Assembly (NCBI GenBank): GCA_025923195.1
Contig: JAICGJ010000030.1
Coordinates: forward strand, 1-42,068
Length of the DNA: 42,068 bases
Source of the DNA: Chryseolinea sp.
Lineage (GTDB): Bacteria; Bacteroidota; Bacteroidia; Cytophagales; Cyclobacteriaceae
Direction of reading: 5' to 3'
Below are positions 8,499 through 17,330 of this stretch, in pieces. Made by a program: the position numbers and the translations under genes. Below the pieces are notes generated by a model, which saw only the letters and a program-made list of their open reading frames with translations, had not been told where the DNA came from and did not search any database. Positions within the stretch are counted from its first letter, which is position 1. Each line of letters starts with the position of its first letter.

Positions 8499-9771
8499 AT
8501 CGTACATATATACGATTGTCGCATTACTAGTATTAACCTCATGCGGACACAGTGTTGATCATTCCAAACATGCTGACACATACACCTGCCCAATGCATCC
8601 AACAGTGGTGTCCGACAAGCCTGGAACATGCCCTGTTTGCGGAATGGAGCTTGTGAGAAAAGCAAGGCCCAGCGAAGAAGTCGAAATAACGGGCGACCTG
8701 TCAAGATTGCTTAAGTCTCCCAATGAAAGTGTTGTGTCATCGATCAAAACCATTAAGGGTCAATACAAAGCGCTACCAATAAATGTTACGGCCTACGGTG
8801 TAGTTACCTATGACACCCGAAAAATTTATGCAATTCCTGCCCGCGTGGGTGGAAGATTGGAAAGAATTTTTTTGAAATATCAATTTCAGCCAATAATAAA
8901 GGGGCAGAAGATTGCCGAGATCTACAGCCCTGAATTAATTACAGCGCAGCGCGAGCTTATTTTTCTTTTGGAAAATGACTCTGAGAATAAATCATTGATT
9001 GAATCGGCTGCGAGGAAAATAGAGCTCCTGGGACTATCTACCAGCCAGATTAATGAACTGACAAGAAAAAGAGAAGCAAGCAACACCGTTAGTGTTTACA
9101 GTCCCTATTCTGGATATCTGATCACAGGGCAACCGGAGCCACCAACTACGCAGTCGGCGCAGAATTCAAGTGGTGGCGAAATGAACGACGGCATGGGATC
9201 AACGTCACCTTCATCCATGGCAAATTCTCAGTCCGCACCCGGTGACACCCGCGGGTCAATAATTCGCGAAGGTGACTATGTTAGGGCTGGTCAAACATTG
9301 TTTATGCTCGCAAGCTCAGATGCACTTAGAATTGAGTTGAACCTTCCAGGATCTTATAGTGGAATCGTAAGGGAAGGCAACAAGATTGTACTAGATATGG
9401 GAAACAATGTTAAAGACATCGCCACGGTGGATTTCATTCAACCCTTCTTCACAGAGGGGCAAGAGTTCATGAAGATTCGAGTATATACGAATAAGACCGA
9501 GGACCTGCATATCGGCCATCTTGTAAATGCAACGATAAGTCTAGACACAATAGAAGGGATGTGGGTTCCCAAAGAAGCCGTGCTCGATCTCGGAGGTCAA
9601 AAAGTAGTCTTTCTGAAAGATGGCGACGTATTAAGACCAAAATTGGTAGTAGTGGGTAACGCTGCTGACGGCCTGATTGAAATTAAGAGTGGACTTGCTT
9701 CCTCGGACGAAATTGCTGCTAACGCACAATATCTTGTGGACAGCGAAAGCTTTATTAAACCGCTGAAGTGA
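8476..9771 (+). CDS. cusB: CusB-type RND adaptor lipoprotein 1 with N-terminal metal-binding module
   Basis: A 431-residue periplasmic adaptor (membrane-fusion protein). Its signal sequence ends in the lipobox LTSC (C23), so it should be lipid-anchored. A short heavy-metal-binding module follows, YTCPMHP...GTCPVCGMEL (about residues 37-59, C38/C52/C55), then the barrel-sandwich and beta-barrel core typical of CusB/HlyD-like proteins. An unusual insert at about residues 216-258 is rich in Ser, Gly, Pro and Met (EMNDGMGSTSPSSMANSQS) and interrupts the sandwich domain; Met residues there could touch Cu(I)/Ag(I). The ATG lies 23 bases inside the TolC-family gene, and the next adaptor follows after 1 base. 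The role is to link the inner-membrane pump to TolC and possibly deliver metal to it. Confidence 0.9.
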   Translation: MKRNLRNKSYIYTIVALLVLTSCGHSVDHSKHADTYTCPMHPTVVSDKPGTCPVCGMELVRKARPSEEVEITGDLSRLLKSPNESVVSSIKTIKGQYKALPINVTAYGVVTYDTRKIYAIPARVGGRLERIFLKYQFQPIIKGQKIAEIYSPELITAQRELIFLLENDSENKSLIESAARKIELLGLSTSQINELTRKREASNTVSVYSPYSGYLITGQPEPPTTQSAQNSSGGEMNDGMGSTSPSSMANSQSAPGDTRGSIIREGDYVRAGQTLFMLASSDALRIELNLPGSYSGIVREGNKIVLDMGNNVKDIATVDFIQPFFTEGQEFMKIRVYTNKTEDLHIGHLVNATISLDTIEGMWVPKEAVLDLGGQKVVFLKDGDVLRPKLVVVGNAADGLIEIKSGLASSDEIAANAQYLVDSESFIKPLK

Positions 9772-9772
9772 C

Positions 9773-11029
9773 ATGAAAACATTTTCAACATTCATACTTA
9801 CCATCTTCGTGTTAGGCGCCTGTTCAAATGAGCACCGAAACGAGCATTCGGAACAAAGTAAACAGAACCGGACTGAGAAGAGCCAGGACGCACACGACCA
9901 ACATAATCGCGCAACAGGAGAGCCGGTTGTAAAATACACTTGCTCCATGCACCCGCAGGTTGTACGGGATAAACCCGGCAAGTGTCCAATTTGCGCTATG
10001 GATCTCGTAGAAATTACACAAACTGATGAAGCGAGCAACGACCTAATGCTTACTAACAACCAGATCAAATTGGCGAACATAACGATTCAACGCGTTACCA
10101 AAAAACCTGTCGGCCAGACCGTGTCGATCAACGCACAAATAAAAGTTGATGAAGAGAGAAGTGAAGTCATCAGCAGCCGAGCAGCGGGACGCATTGAAAA
10201 GTTGCTAATTAAAGAAACGGGCCAGAGCACCCGGCTGGGGCAACCGCTATATGTACTGTATAGTGAAGAGCTCTTAACGCTGCAACAGGAATACCTATTG
10301 GCTAAAGAACAATATGAGGCCATAAAAACAGAGAAACGTTATAAGTCATTTCTAGATGCCGCAGAAAGAAAGTTGCTATTGTACGGACTTGCAAAATCTC
10401 AGATAAGTCAATTAAATCAGAACTCGTTACAACCACGCATTACGTTCTTCTCACCATCTTCAGGAATCGTAACGGAACTGAATGCTGCTGAGGGTCAATA
10501 TGTGAGTGAAGGAACCTCACTCTTTAAGATCGAAGACATCCGCTCATTGTGGGTTGAAGCAGAATTGTATCCCAATGAAACATCGCTTGTAAAAGTTGGC
10601 GACAAGATAAACGTAAGGGTAAGTGGGACTGAAGCAAACACGATCGAAACAAAGGTAACCTTTCTAAGTCCTGAATTCAGAAACAACACACAGATAACGA
10701 TCATGCGTGCTTCGATCAAAAATCCTGACAACATTTTCAGGCCAGGACAATTTGCCCAGGTCTATCTGACACACTCTTCCCGAGAGTCAATCGCAATACC
10801 CTCCGACGCAGTTATTCGGGATGGACAAGGAAGTCACGTTTACCTGCAATCAGGATATAATACTTTCAGGCCACAGATGGTAAAAACTGGCATCGAAACA
10901 TTTGATCAGGTAGAGATAACTGAGGGACTTCAGGAAGGTGACACGGTAGCCGTAACGGGCGCATATCTTCTCTACTCGGAAATCATACTGAAAAAGGGAA
11001 CGGACCCCATGGCTGGACATAGCCATTAA
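9773..11029 (+). CDS. cusB: CusB-type RND adaptor lipoprotein 2 with N-terminal metal-binding module
   Basis: A second, distinct adaptor of 418 residues directly behind the first. The lipobox is LGAC (C17), followed by a His/Asp/Gln-rich linker (HDQHN) and a heavy-metal-binding module YTCSMHP...KCPICAMDL (C57, C71, C74). The usual CGM ends as CAM here. The core holds the adaptor motifs SRAAGRIEKLLIKETG, SPSSGIVTELNAAEGQYV and RPGQFAQVYL, and the C-terminus ends in GHSH. It has no equivalent of the Met-rich insert seen in adaptor 1. Two adaptors for one TolC may form a mixed hexamer, or each may serve one of the two split pumps; the sequence cannot decide this. This looks like the last gene of the operon starting with cusA copy B; a 130-base gap follows. 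Confidence 0.9.
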   Translation: MKTFSTFILTIFVLGACSNEHRNEHSEQSKQNRTEKSQDAHDQHNRATGEPVVKYTCSMHPQVVRDKPGKCPICAMDLVEITQTDEASNDLMLTNNQIKLANITIQRVTKKPVGQTVSINAQIKVDEERSEVISSRAAGRIEKLLIKETGQSTRLGQPLYVLYSEELLTLQQEYLLAKEQYEAIKTEKRYKSFLDAAERKLLLYGLAKSQISQLNQNSLQPRITFFSPSSGIVTELNAAEGQYVSEGTSLFKIEDIRSLWVEAELYPNETSLVKVGDKINVRVSGTEANTIETKVTFLSPEFRNNTQITIMRASIKNPDNIFRPGQFAQVYLTHSSRESIAIPSDAVIRDGQGSHVYLQSGYNTFRPQMVKTGIETFDQVEITEGLQEGDTVAVTGAYLLYSEIILKKGTDPMAGHSH

Positions 11030-11159
11030 AATGATGAAGGCCAGTTGTAGAAATGGACGGGTTTTCTGGCTATCAAATGAAAAACGAAATAAAAATCATA
11101 GTTCGATATTATGCAGTAATGTGGATCAATAAAAGAAAAACACTTCAATAGTTGATATT

Positions 11160-12629
11160 ATGAAACGCAGAGAATTTCTGAGGAGATCAAGCGTTAAGGG
11201 AATAACCGCTCTCACAGGTGCTTCCTTATTCTTGAAAGCCTGCCATACAGAAGAAGATATGATCGGCGAACCGAATTGGGTTGTACAAGGCCTATTCGAC
11301 AGGCCCTTGCCGATGCCATCGGTCGTGAAGCAAAGTGCAACCCTACATGCTCAGCGAACCTCCGGCCAACTCCTAAAAGGTAAAATGACTGAAATCCTTT
11401 CTTATGGCACTGAGACGATTGGTCCAACTATTCAATCACGTATGGGAGAATCGATAAATGTTGCTCTTCATAACGAGTTAAAGGAAGACACAAATATCCA
11501 TTGGCATGGACTGATCCTCCCTGAAGATATGGAAGGTCATCCAAAAGATGTCACAGCATCCGGAGCCTCTTTTCGTTATTCTCTTCCAATTAATCAACGG
11601 GCAGGAGCATACTGGTATCATCCGCATGCTCATGGATCAACCGCGTCTCAGGTATTTATGGGTCTGGTGGGCATGTTTATAGTGAATGATGACGAAGAAA
11701 CAATGCTTAATTTGCCATCTGGTGATTTTGAAATTCCGCTGATCATTCAAGACAAACGTTTTGACGGAGGCAGGCTCGACTACTCGCCAACGGAGGAAGA
11801 GATCATGACCGGCTACCTGGGTGAACAAATCCTGGTGAATGGATTACATGCACCATTTCTTTCGGTTGCATCTGGTTGGTATCGGCTTCGAATCTTAAAT
11901 GCTTCTACGGCAAGAGTCTATAATTTAGGTATTACAGGTGGGATACACATGAATATAATTGGTGGAGATGGAGGTCTATTGACGGCGCCAGAAACAGTGT
12001 CAAGTATTCTTGTAGCACCAGGCGAGCGGATAGATGTACTGGTTAACTTCACGGATCACCCTGCGGGAAAAGAGGTCTATTTAGTAAGTAATCGATTCAG
12101 CGAATACAACGCCCAGGGCAGACAAAGTTTTAATCTTCTGAAGTTTAAAATTGAAAGAACTTCAGCTCATACGTTCACGTTACCCCAAACCTTGTCTCAC
12201 ATTAAATTGATTGATCAAAATACATCTGTTAAAACCCGGACGTTTGACATTTCCGGAATGACTGGTGGTGAAGGTGGCCACGGTGGGTCCGGCGGACATT
12301 CTATAAATGGGAAAACATTTGACATGCACCGAATAGATGAAACCGTTCAAGCGGGAACAACTGAAATATGGGAATTCGATAATATGATGGGCGATGAGAT
12401 ACATCCCATGCATATTCACAGTGTACAATTTCAAATACTCCATCGAATGGGAGGAAGAAACCAAATCATTGCTTCGGAAAAAGGTTGGAAAGACACGGTC
12501 CTTGTCATGCCTGGTGAAAAAGTACAAGTTATTATGACATTTCCCGAACACAAGGGAGTTTTTGTACTCCATTGCCATAATCTTGAACACGAAGATGATG
12601 GAATGATGCTCAACTTTCGCATCGTATAG
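11160..12629 (+). CDS. Multicopper oxidase (CueO/laccase-like), Tat-exported, possibly lipid-anchored
   Basis: A 489-residue multicopper oxidase with all four copper motifs: HWHG (114-117), HPHAHG (154-159), HPMHIH (415-420) and HCHNLEHEDDGM (471-482), which includes the type-1 axial Met. The N-terminus MKRREFLRRSSVKG is a twin-arginine signal, and the stretch LKAC at 25-28 looks like a lipobox, so the folded copper enzyme may be anchored to a membrane. Before the third motif lies a Gly/His linker (GGEGGHGGSGGHS, about residues 369-381) that may bind extra copper, comparable in position but not sequence to the Met-rich helix of CueO. The likely job is oxidation of Cu(I) to the less toxic Cu(II) in the periplasm. 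It is followed by the copper ATPase after 34 bases, so the two are probably cotranscribed. Confidence 0.93.
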   Translation: MKRREFLRRSSVKGITALTGASLFLKACHTEEDMIGEPNWVVQGLFDRPLPMPSVVKQSATLHAQRTSGQLLKGKMTEILSYGTETIGPTIQSRMGESINVALHNELKEDTNIHWHGLILPEDMEGHPKDVTASGASFRYSLPINQRAGAYWYHPHAHGSTASQVFMGLVGMFIVNDDEETMLNLPSGDFEIPLIIQDKRFDGGRLDYSPTEEEIMTGYLGEQILVNGLHAPFLSVASGWYRLRILNASTARVYNLGITGGIHMNIIGGDGGLLTAPETVSSILVAPGERIDVLVNFTDHPAGKEVYLVSNRFSEYNAQGRQSFNLLKFKIERTSAHTFTLPQTLSHIKLIDQNTSVKTRTFDISGMTGGEGGHGGSGGHSINGKTFDMHRIDETVQAGTTEIWEFDNMMGDEIHPMHIHSVQFQILHRMGGRNQIIASEKGWKDTVLVMPGEKVQVIMTFPEHKGVFVLHCHNLEHEDDGMMLNFRIV

Positions 12630-12663
12630 ATCCTTTAAAAAGTTTCCACTAACTGAAAACATC

Positions 12664-14820
12664 ATGACCCACGAACAGCCTACCAAGTATACCTGTCCTA
12701 TGCATCCTGAAGTAATTAAGGATAACCCCGGGAAATGTCCCAAATGCGGAATGGATTTGATTCAGTTTAAGGAACCGAACGTGAAGGCGATGCACGCTGG
12801 ACATGAACACCACAGACCGGATATCGGGGAGAAACACTCTTCGCATGAAATGCATGGACATGCCCAACATGGAGGAGGCGGACATGCCCAACACGCTGGA
12901 ATGATCGATGATTTTAAAAAACGCTTCTATGTCGTACTGGCGCTGACAATTCCCATCATGGCCCTTTCCCCAATGATACAGCATTGGTTAAATGTTGACT
13001 GGACATTCCAAGGATCAGACTACATTCTACTTATTTTATCGTCACTCGTCTTCTTCTATGGCGGATGGCCGTTTCTCACTGGCCTTGTGAATGAAGTGAA
13101 ATCCAAATTGCTTGGAATGATGACATTAGTTGCGGTTGCCATCACAGTAGCCTATGTCTATAGCGTTGCGATCATATTCGGATTAGAAGGAATGGATTTT
13201 TTTTGGGAATTAGCAACTCTTATTCTTATCATGCTTCTCGGACATTGGATAGAGATGAAATCCATAATGGGCGCTTCGCGTGAGTTGGAACTACTTGTCC
13301 AGCTCATGCCATCAGACGCTCACCTCGTTCACGGCGATCACATCACTGAAGTTAAGACCGACACATTGAAAGAAGGAGATGTAATACTCATCAAGCCGGG
13401 AGAAAAGATAGCCGCCGATGGGGAGATTGTGGATGGACGAAGTTATTTGAATGAATCGATGCTTACCGGCGAGTCGAAGCCCGTCGAAAAAGAAATAAAC
13501 GACAAGGTGATAGCAGGTTCCATTAATGGCGAGGGCGCATTAAGAGTTAAAGTAACGCATAGGACAAAAGATTCATACCTCGCTCAAGTGATCAAACTGG
13601 TACAAGACGCCCAAAATTCAAAGTCGAGAACACAGTTGTTGGCTGATCAGGCGGCTAAATGGTTAACAATTATCGCCCTAGTTACCGGTGTTGCAACCTT
13701 AGTCACATGGTTGGTTATCGGAGAAGATCTTGCTTTCGCGGTGGAACGCATGGTTACTGTAATTGTAATTTGCTGTCCCCATGCTTTAGGGCTAGCGGTG
13801 CCGCTCGTCGTAGCAAAATCGACCGCGATCTCAGCGCAAAGCGGACTTCTGATCAAGGATCGGACCGCATTTGAAAATTCACGAAAGATCTCCACATTAG
13901 TTTTCGATAAGACAGGCACACTGACGCGGGGGGAATTCAATGTTGTCAGCTTTGAATCTGTTGACCCAAAACACAGGAAAGAAGATATATTGAATCTTGC
14001 GGCCACCCTCGAACAAAATTCCGAGCATCCTATCGCGACGGGTATAATGAGAAAATCAAAAGAATTAAATCAGCAATTGCCCGCGCTAAAAGACTTCAAG
14101 GCAATTACGGGAAAAGGAATCCAAGCAGTAGTAGATGGAAGAGATGTAAAAGTTGTAAGTCCTGGTTATTTGAAAGAAAACAACATGAGCGCAGAATTAT
14201 CTTCTTCAAAAGCTGAAACCAGGGTATACCTTGTCGTTGATAATATCGTCGTGGGATTCGTGTCATTGGCGGATGAAATCAGGCCTGAATCTGCAGACGC
14301 GATCAAAATTCTCCGGGCACAAAACATCAAAACACTTCTTCTCACGGGCGACAATAAAGAAGTGGCAATGGCCGTAAGCAATTCACTCAAGATGGATGGG
14401 TTTATTGCTGAAGTGCTGCCACATCAGAAATTGGAAAAGATAAAAGAGCTTCAGTCAAAAGGTGAGTTCGTGGCGATGACGGGGGATGGTGTAAACGATG
14501 CTCCCGCTCTCGCCCAAGCCGATGTTGGTATTGCAATAGGGTCGGGATCTGACATTGCTGCGGAAACAGCCGATATTGTTTTGGTAAATAGCAATCCAAG
14601 GGATGTCGCCAGTCTCGTGCTCTTTGGTAAGGCAACATATCGGAAAATGATGCAGAACCTTGCTTGGGCAACAGGTTACAACGTAATCGCACTGCCATTA
14701 GCAGCGGGAATCCTCTATAACGCAGGGGTTATGCTCTCGCCTGCAATGGGCGCTGTACTGATGAGCGTAAGTACTATTGTGGTGGCCATCAATGCGCAAA
14801 TGCTGAAAATCAAAGAATAG
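12664..14820 (+). CDS. copB: CopB-type copper-translocating P-type ATPase (P1B-3)
   Basis: A 718-residue P1B ATPase. The N-terminus starts with a metal-binding module YTCPMHP...KCPKCGMDL (residues 9-31) and a His-rich tail (about 41-78, with GHEHH and HEMHGHAQH), instead of an HMA domain. Core motifs are present: TGES in the actuator domain, CPH (C371-P372-H373) in the transport helix, DKTGT with phospho-acceptor D415, SEHPIA and GDGVND. CPH in place of CPC together with a His-rich N-terminus is the mark of the P1B-3/CopB group (Cu and Ag). It would pump copper or silver out of the cytoplasm. The start at 12664 gives MTHEQPTKYTCPMHP, just ahead of the module. It is probably cotranscribed with the oxidase. 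Confidence 0.94.
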   Translation: MTHEQPTKYTCPMHPEVIKDNPGKCPKCGMDLIQFKEPNVKAMHAGHEHHRPDIGEKHSSHEMHGHAQHGGGGHAQHAGMIDDFKKRFYVVLALTIPIMALSPMIQHWLNVDWTFQGSDYILLILSSLVFFYGGWPFLTGLVNEVKSKLLGMMTLVAVAITVAYVYSVAIIFGLEGMDFFWELATLILIMLLGHWIEMKSIMGASRELELLVQLMPSDAHLVHGDHITEVKTDTLKEGDVILIKPGEKIAADGEIVDGRSYLNESMLTGESKPVEKEINDKVIAGSINGEGALRVKVTHRTKDSYLAQVIKLVQDAQNSKSRTQLLADQAAKWLTIIALVTGVATLVTWLVIGEDLAFAVERMVTVIVICCPHALGLAVPLVVAKSTAISAQSGLLIKDRTAFENSRKISTLVFDKTGTLTRGEFNVVSFESVDPKHRKEDILNLAATLEQNSEHPIATGIMRKSKELNQQLPALKDFKAITGKGIQAVVDGRDVKVVSPGYLKENNMSAELSSSKAETRVYLVVDNIVVGFVSLADEIRPESADAIKILRAQNIKTLLLTGDNKEVAMAVSNSLKMDGFIAEVLPHQKLEKIKELQSKGEFVAMTGDGVNDAPALAQADVGIAIGSGSDIAAETADIVLVNSNPRDVASLVLFGKATYRKMMQNLAWATGYNVIALPLAAGILYNAGVMLSPAMGAVLMSVSTIVVAINAQMLKIKE

Positions 14821-14974
14821 TGAATAAGAACGTAATTCCGGAGCAGGCCAAAACGCTTGCTTGGGTTTGAACTTTAGTTTTCCTGGTAGCCTAACAATTG
14901 TCATATGGATCGATGACAACAATCAGTAATTAACATACTGACTGGACGTATTTTTATCAAATTTCTGCCAATTG

Positions 14975-15604
14975 ATGAAAATACCATTCACACAAGGGCA
15001 ATTTTTGGAGGTTTTCAAAAATTATAACAATGCTGTATTTCCAGCGCAGGCATTATTTTATCTAATTGCTTTGCTTGTTATCTACCTGATAATTAAAAAG
15101 CCAAAAACTTCAGGCAAGGTCATTACTTACTGTTTGGCATTTTTTTGGTTGTGGATGGGTATAGTATACCACTTAATATTTTTCACAACCATTAACAAAG
15201 CAGCCTATTTATTTGGAGTTTTGTTTATACTTCAGGCAATATTTCTGTTGACCTACTCCTACAAACTGACTTTCACATTTTCTTTCAATGCTCGTAGCTC
15301 AATTAGTGTACTGTTAATTTTTTACGCCCTGATTGCATATCCTATAATTGGAATCGTTCTTGGACACACGTATCCTTATGCACCTACATTTGGTCTTCCA
15401 TGTCCGACGACAATATTCACATTTGGAATCCTCTTGCTTGCAGAAAATAAGGTAACGAGAATTCTCCTTGTAATTCCATTGCTATGGTCATTGGTGGGCA
15501 CCTCTGCAGCGCTTAATCTCGGTTTCTACGAAGACTATGGAATGATTGTCGCGGGTGTAATTTCAGCTGCGTTTATTTTCAGACCCCGAGTTCCGGCGGT
15601 CTGA
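14975..15604 (+). CDS. DUF6064 family multi-pass membrane protein
   Basis: A 209-residue integral membrane protein with about six hydrophobic segments. It opens MKIPFTQGQFLEVFKNYN and carries the conserved stretch GHTYPYAPTFGLPCPTTIFT (about residues 129-148), which is typical of DUF6064 proteins. The function of that family is unknown. I used the ATG at 14975; the TTG one codon earlier is unlikely. It stands alone, 154 bases after the copper ATPase and converging with the minus-strand trio, so a direct role in metal resistance is not supported. The base composition is more AT-rich than that of the island before it. Confidence 0.75.
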   Translation: MKIPFTQGQFLEVFKNYNNAVFPAQALFYLIALLVIYLIIKKPKTSGKVITYCLAFFWLWMGIVYHLIFFTTINKAAYLFGVLFILQAIFLLTYSYKLTFTFSFNARSSISVLLIFYALIAYPIIGIVLGHTYPYAPTFGLPCPTTIFTFGILLLAENKVTRILLVIPLLWSLVGTSAALNLGFYEDYGMIVAGVISAAFIFRPRVPAV

Positions 15605-15643
15605 GTGTCGGAGGTTGAGACTCGGCGTTTCATGGAGTTTAAA

Positions 15644-15660
15644 ATTTGAGTTGCTCAAAT
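15644..15660. other. Hairpin between convergent genes
   Basis: A perfect 7-bp inverted repeat, ATTTGAG and CTCAAAT around a TTG loop, lies between the 3' ends of the DUF6064 gene (+) and the 287-residue gene (-). Its position suggests a weak bidirectional terminator, but the stem is AT-rich and no long U tract follows on either strand. Confidence 0.3.
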
Positions 15661-15747
15661 ATTGGTTAGTGAAATGCAACGGTAACACCAGATTGAATAC
15701 TGCATTGGTCTAACAAATACCACATCAAGCCAGTTAATGTCATAATA

Positions 15748-16611
15748 CTACTTCACATGCTGGTACCACGCTTCATTCACGCCAATAACAATTCTTTCGA
15801 CAATATATTTTGCAGTTGTCAAAGTTTGAGTTTCCCGCATTAATTCTCCGGTCATTCCCGACTGATGACCGTGGCCGATTAAAGTGGCTACGTAATATCG
15901 ATTGGCATCGGAGCTGTTTATGGTGGCTGCATAGACTAGCGACGGCTGCCCTAGTAGTCCAGTACCACTATGGTAGAGAGAATCGTCCAGAAAATCATAT
16001 TCTGAATAGAACTCGTTTTCATCAAAAGCAACGTTTACCTCAATGAGGACCTTAAAGGTGCCTAGTTCTTGCAGAGATGAAGAAGCGGATTTGAAGTAAA
16101 AATTTTCCTTTGGCGTTGCCCCTGTAATGGCATCGGGTAACGGCGTCTCGGGGGGCGGAGAATAAAAACCATCTGCATATAGATGGCCTCGTTTGTGCGA
16201 CCAGTATGGCAACGCATCAACTCTGCGTGTTGGACTCTTTTCTTCAGCCTTTCGATTATCCGCCTCTTTGAAATTTGACGCTGATCTTCCAGCATAAAAT
16301 AACCCTCTGGCAGTGGATTTGGTTACCAATAGCGTCTCTATATAATTTCCGATTGAATCTTCCAGCCATATGACCAACTGGGGATTCCAGAAGTGCTTTC
16401 CTGCTAGAAAATCAATGGTTAATTCCGCTTCTTTTCCCTCCGTGTTGTCATAGAGCTCATAACCCGAGATCGTCACCTCGTTTTCTCTCCATGTATTTAC
16501 TGATGCTCTCCAATCCATCAGTTCTCTAACTGGTTTTAGTTCGAAGAATGAAAACAAGAACAAACCAGTCAAAAGAAAAAAAACAATTAAGAATTCCCTT
16601 CTGAAGAACAT
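15748..16611 (-). CDS. Conserved membrane-anchored periplasmic protein of unknown function (GHGHQSG motif)
   Basis: A 287-residue protein with one N-terminal transmembrane anchor (REFLIVFFLLTGLFLFSFF, about residues 5-23) and a soluble periplasmic part. Striking stretches are LVTKSTARGLFYAGRS, RRVDALPYWSHKRG, PDAITGATPKENF and, near the C-terminus, ATLIGHGHQSG. The several His, Trp and Tyr residues in these motifs could form a metal, heme or substrate site, but I recognise no characterised family. It is the last gene of a tight three-gene run: 4 bases separate it from the mini DUF4405 gene upstream. The arrangement of a membrane DUF4405 protein with this soluble partner suggests a small membrane redox or metal-handling complex; this is inference. 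Confidence 0.8.
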   Translation of the reverse strand: MFFRREFLIVFFLLTGLFLFSFFELKPVRELMDWRASVNTWRENEVTISGYELYDNTEGKEAELTIDFLAGKHFWNPQLVIWLEDSIGNYIETLLVTKSTARGLFYAGRSASNFKEADNRKAEEKSPTRRVDALPYWSHKRGHLYADGFYSPPPETPLPDAITGATPKENFYFKSASSSLQELGTFKVLIEVNVAFDENEFYSEYDFLDDSLYHSGTGLLGQPSLVYAATINSSDANRYYVATLIGHGHQSGMTGELMRETQTLTTAKYIVERIVIGVNEAWYQHVK

Positions 16612-16615
16612 GTTC

Positions 16616-16816
16616 CTATTTCCAGATGTAGGATTTGAGGTTTTTTAGATTGTTCCAGATGTGAGGAACTGCTGAGCAGAAGAACAAGAATCCAAAGATC
16701 GAATGAATCGCTGCTGTTGTTCTGTCATACGGACGAAAAAAAGAAAGCAAACCTGATATAGCCAATACGAAAAAGCTTATTGCTAACGTCAGGCTTACCC
16801 ATATCCGAAGTTTCAT
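16616..16816 (-). CDS. Small DUF4405-like two-helix membrane protein
   Basis: Only 66 residues, with two transmembrane helices (about 6-26 and 38-58) and a conserved-looking His in or near each (AAIHSIFG, VPHIWNN). The pattern fits the DUF4405 family, often described as small cytochrome-b-like membrane domains, where paired His residues could bind heme. It sits 3 bases downstream of the Cys-rich secreted protein gene and 4 bases upstream of the 287-residue gene, so all three are almost certainly translated together. The start at 16816 (MKLRIWVSLTLAISFF) gives a complete first helix. Family membership is probable; heme binding is a guess. Confidence 0.7.
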   Translation of the reverse strand: MKLRIWVSLTLAISFFVLAISGLLSFFRPYDRTTAAIHSIFGFLFFCSAVPHIWNNLKNLKSYIWK

Positions 16817-16819
16817 TTG

Positions 16820-17263
16820 CTAAAGTCTTTCAACCTGGGTTGTTAGCATTTCAATTTCCTTTTTCAGTGCCGTGACCATCTGTTGCTTCGTGGAAAACCC
16901 GGAGGGTTGATAATCCTTTAGTGACGCGATTAATTTAGACTTTTCAATCCTATTCAAGAGTTCAAAGCGGATAGCATTGACCGCTTGTGAAATGTATAAA
17001 AGACTTTCATCGTCAGTTGATCCTTTTTCAATCTTCATTTCTGACACATGCTTGTCAAATGACAATTCTGATTTAGACATTTTAATCACCACTTTCTGAA
17101 GGTCTGATCGCATCACACCAATTATTGCAGCCTCTTCTTTTTTAGTACCGTCTGGGCCGCACGACGTTTTTGAGCACGACTGCGACGCAGCTTTGTCACA
17201 GGACTGGCCGATGCTGAATAGTGGGATTCCTGCTATCAGGATTAGAATACAGAGCTTTTTCAT
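16820..17263 (-). CDS. Secreted Cys-rich N-terminus protein of unknown function
   Basis: A 147-residue protein with a signal peptide (MKKLCILILIAGIPLFSIG). The mature N-terminus starts with a Cys cluster, SCDKAASQSCSKTSCGPDG (C22, C30, C35), and continues as a helical, Lys/Glu-rich domain ending QQMVTALKKEIEMLTTQVERL. The Cys spacing could bind a metal or form disulfides. I recognise no family. It is the first gene of a three-gene run and diverges from the histidine kinase gene. A TAAATTTG element (minus strand, 17296-17289) lies 26 bases before the start codon, a good candidate -7 box. Regulation by the divergent two-component system is suggested by the 11-bp repeats in the spacer. Confidence 0.72.
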   Translation of the reverse strand: MKKLCILILIAGIPLFSIGQSCDKAASQSCSKTSCGPDGTKKEEAAIIGVMRSDLQKVVIKMSKSELSFDKHVSEMKIEKGSTDDESLLYISQAVNAIRFELLNRIEKSKLIASLKDYQPSGFSTKQQMVTALKKEIEMLTTQVERL

Positions 17264-17288
17264 AGGAAGCGCGTTTTAATTATTATTT

Positions 17289-17296
17289 CAAATTTA
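17289..17296 (-). promoter_or_regulatory. TAnnTTTG-type -7 element for the Cys-rich/DUF4405 operon
   Basis: On the minus strand the bases read TAAATTTG, an exact fit to TAnnTTTG. The leader to the ATG would be about 18 bases. No -33 TTG lies at the ideal 19-21 base spacing (the nearest is about 25 bases away), so activation by a regulator would make sense. Confidence 0.45.
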
Positions 17297-17330
17297 CGAA
17301 GCATGCCCCCTCTGGCTGGGCCAATAAAAC

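Noticed and set aside
11039-11072. GCCAG...CTGGC inverted repeat after the second adaptor as a terminator
   Set aside because: The loop is about 20 bases and no U tract follows, so it does not fit an intrinsic terminator.
12180-12743. 187-codon antisense ORF across the oxidase/ATPase junction
   Set aside because: It overlaps conserved motifs of two clear genes; composition is that of a reverse-strand reading.
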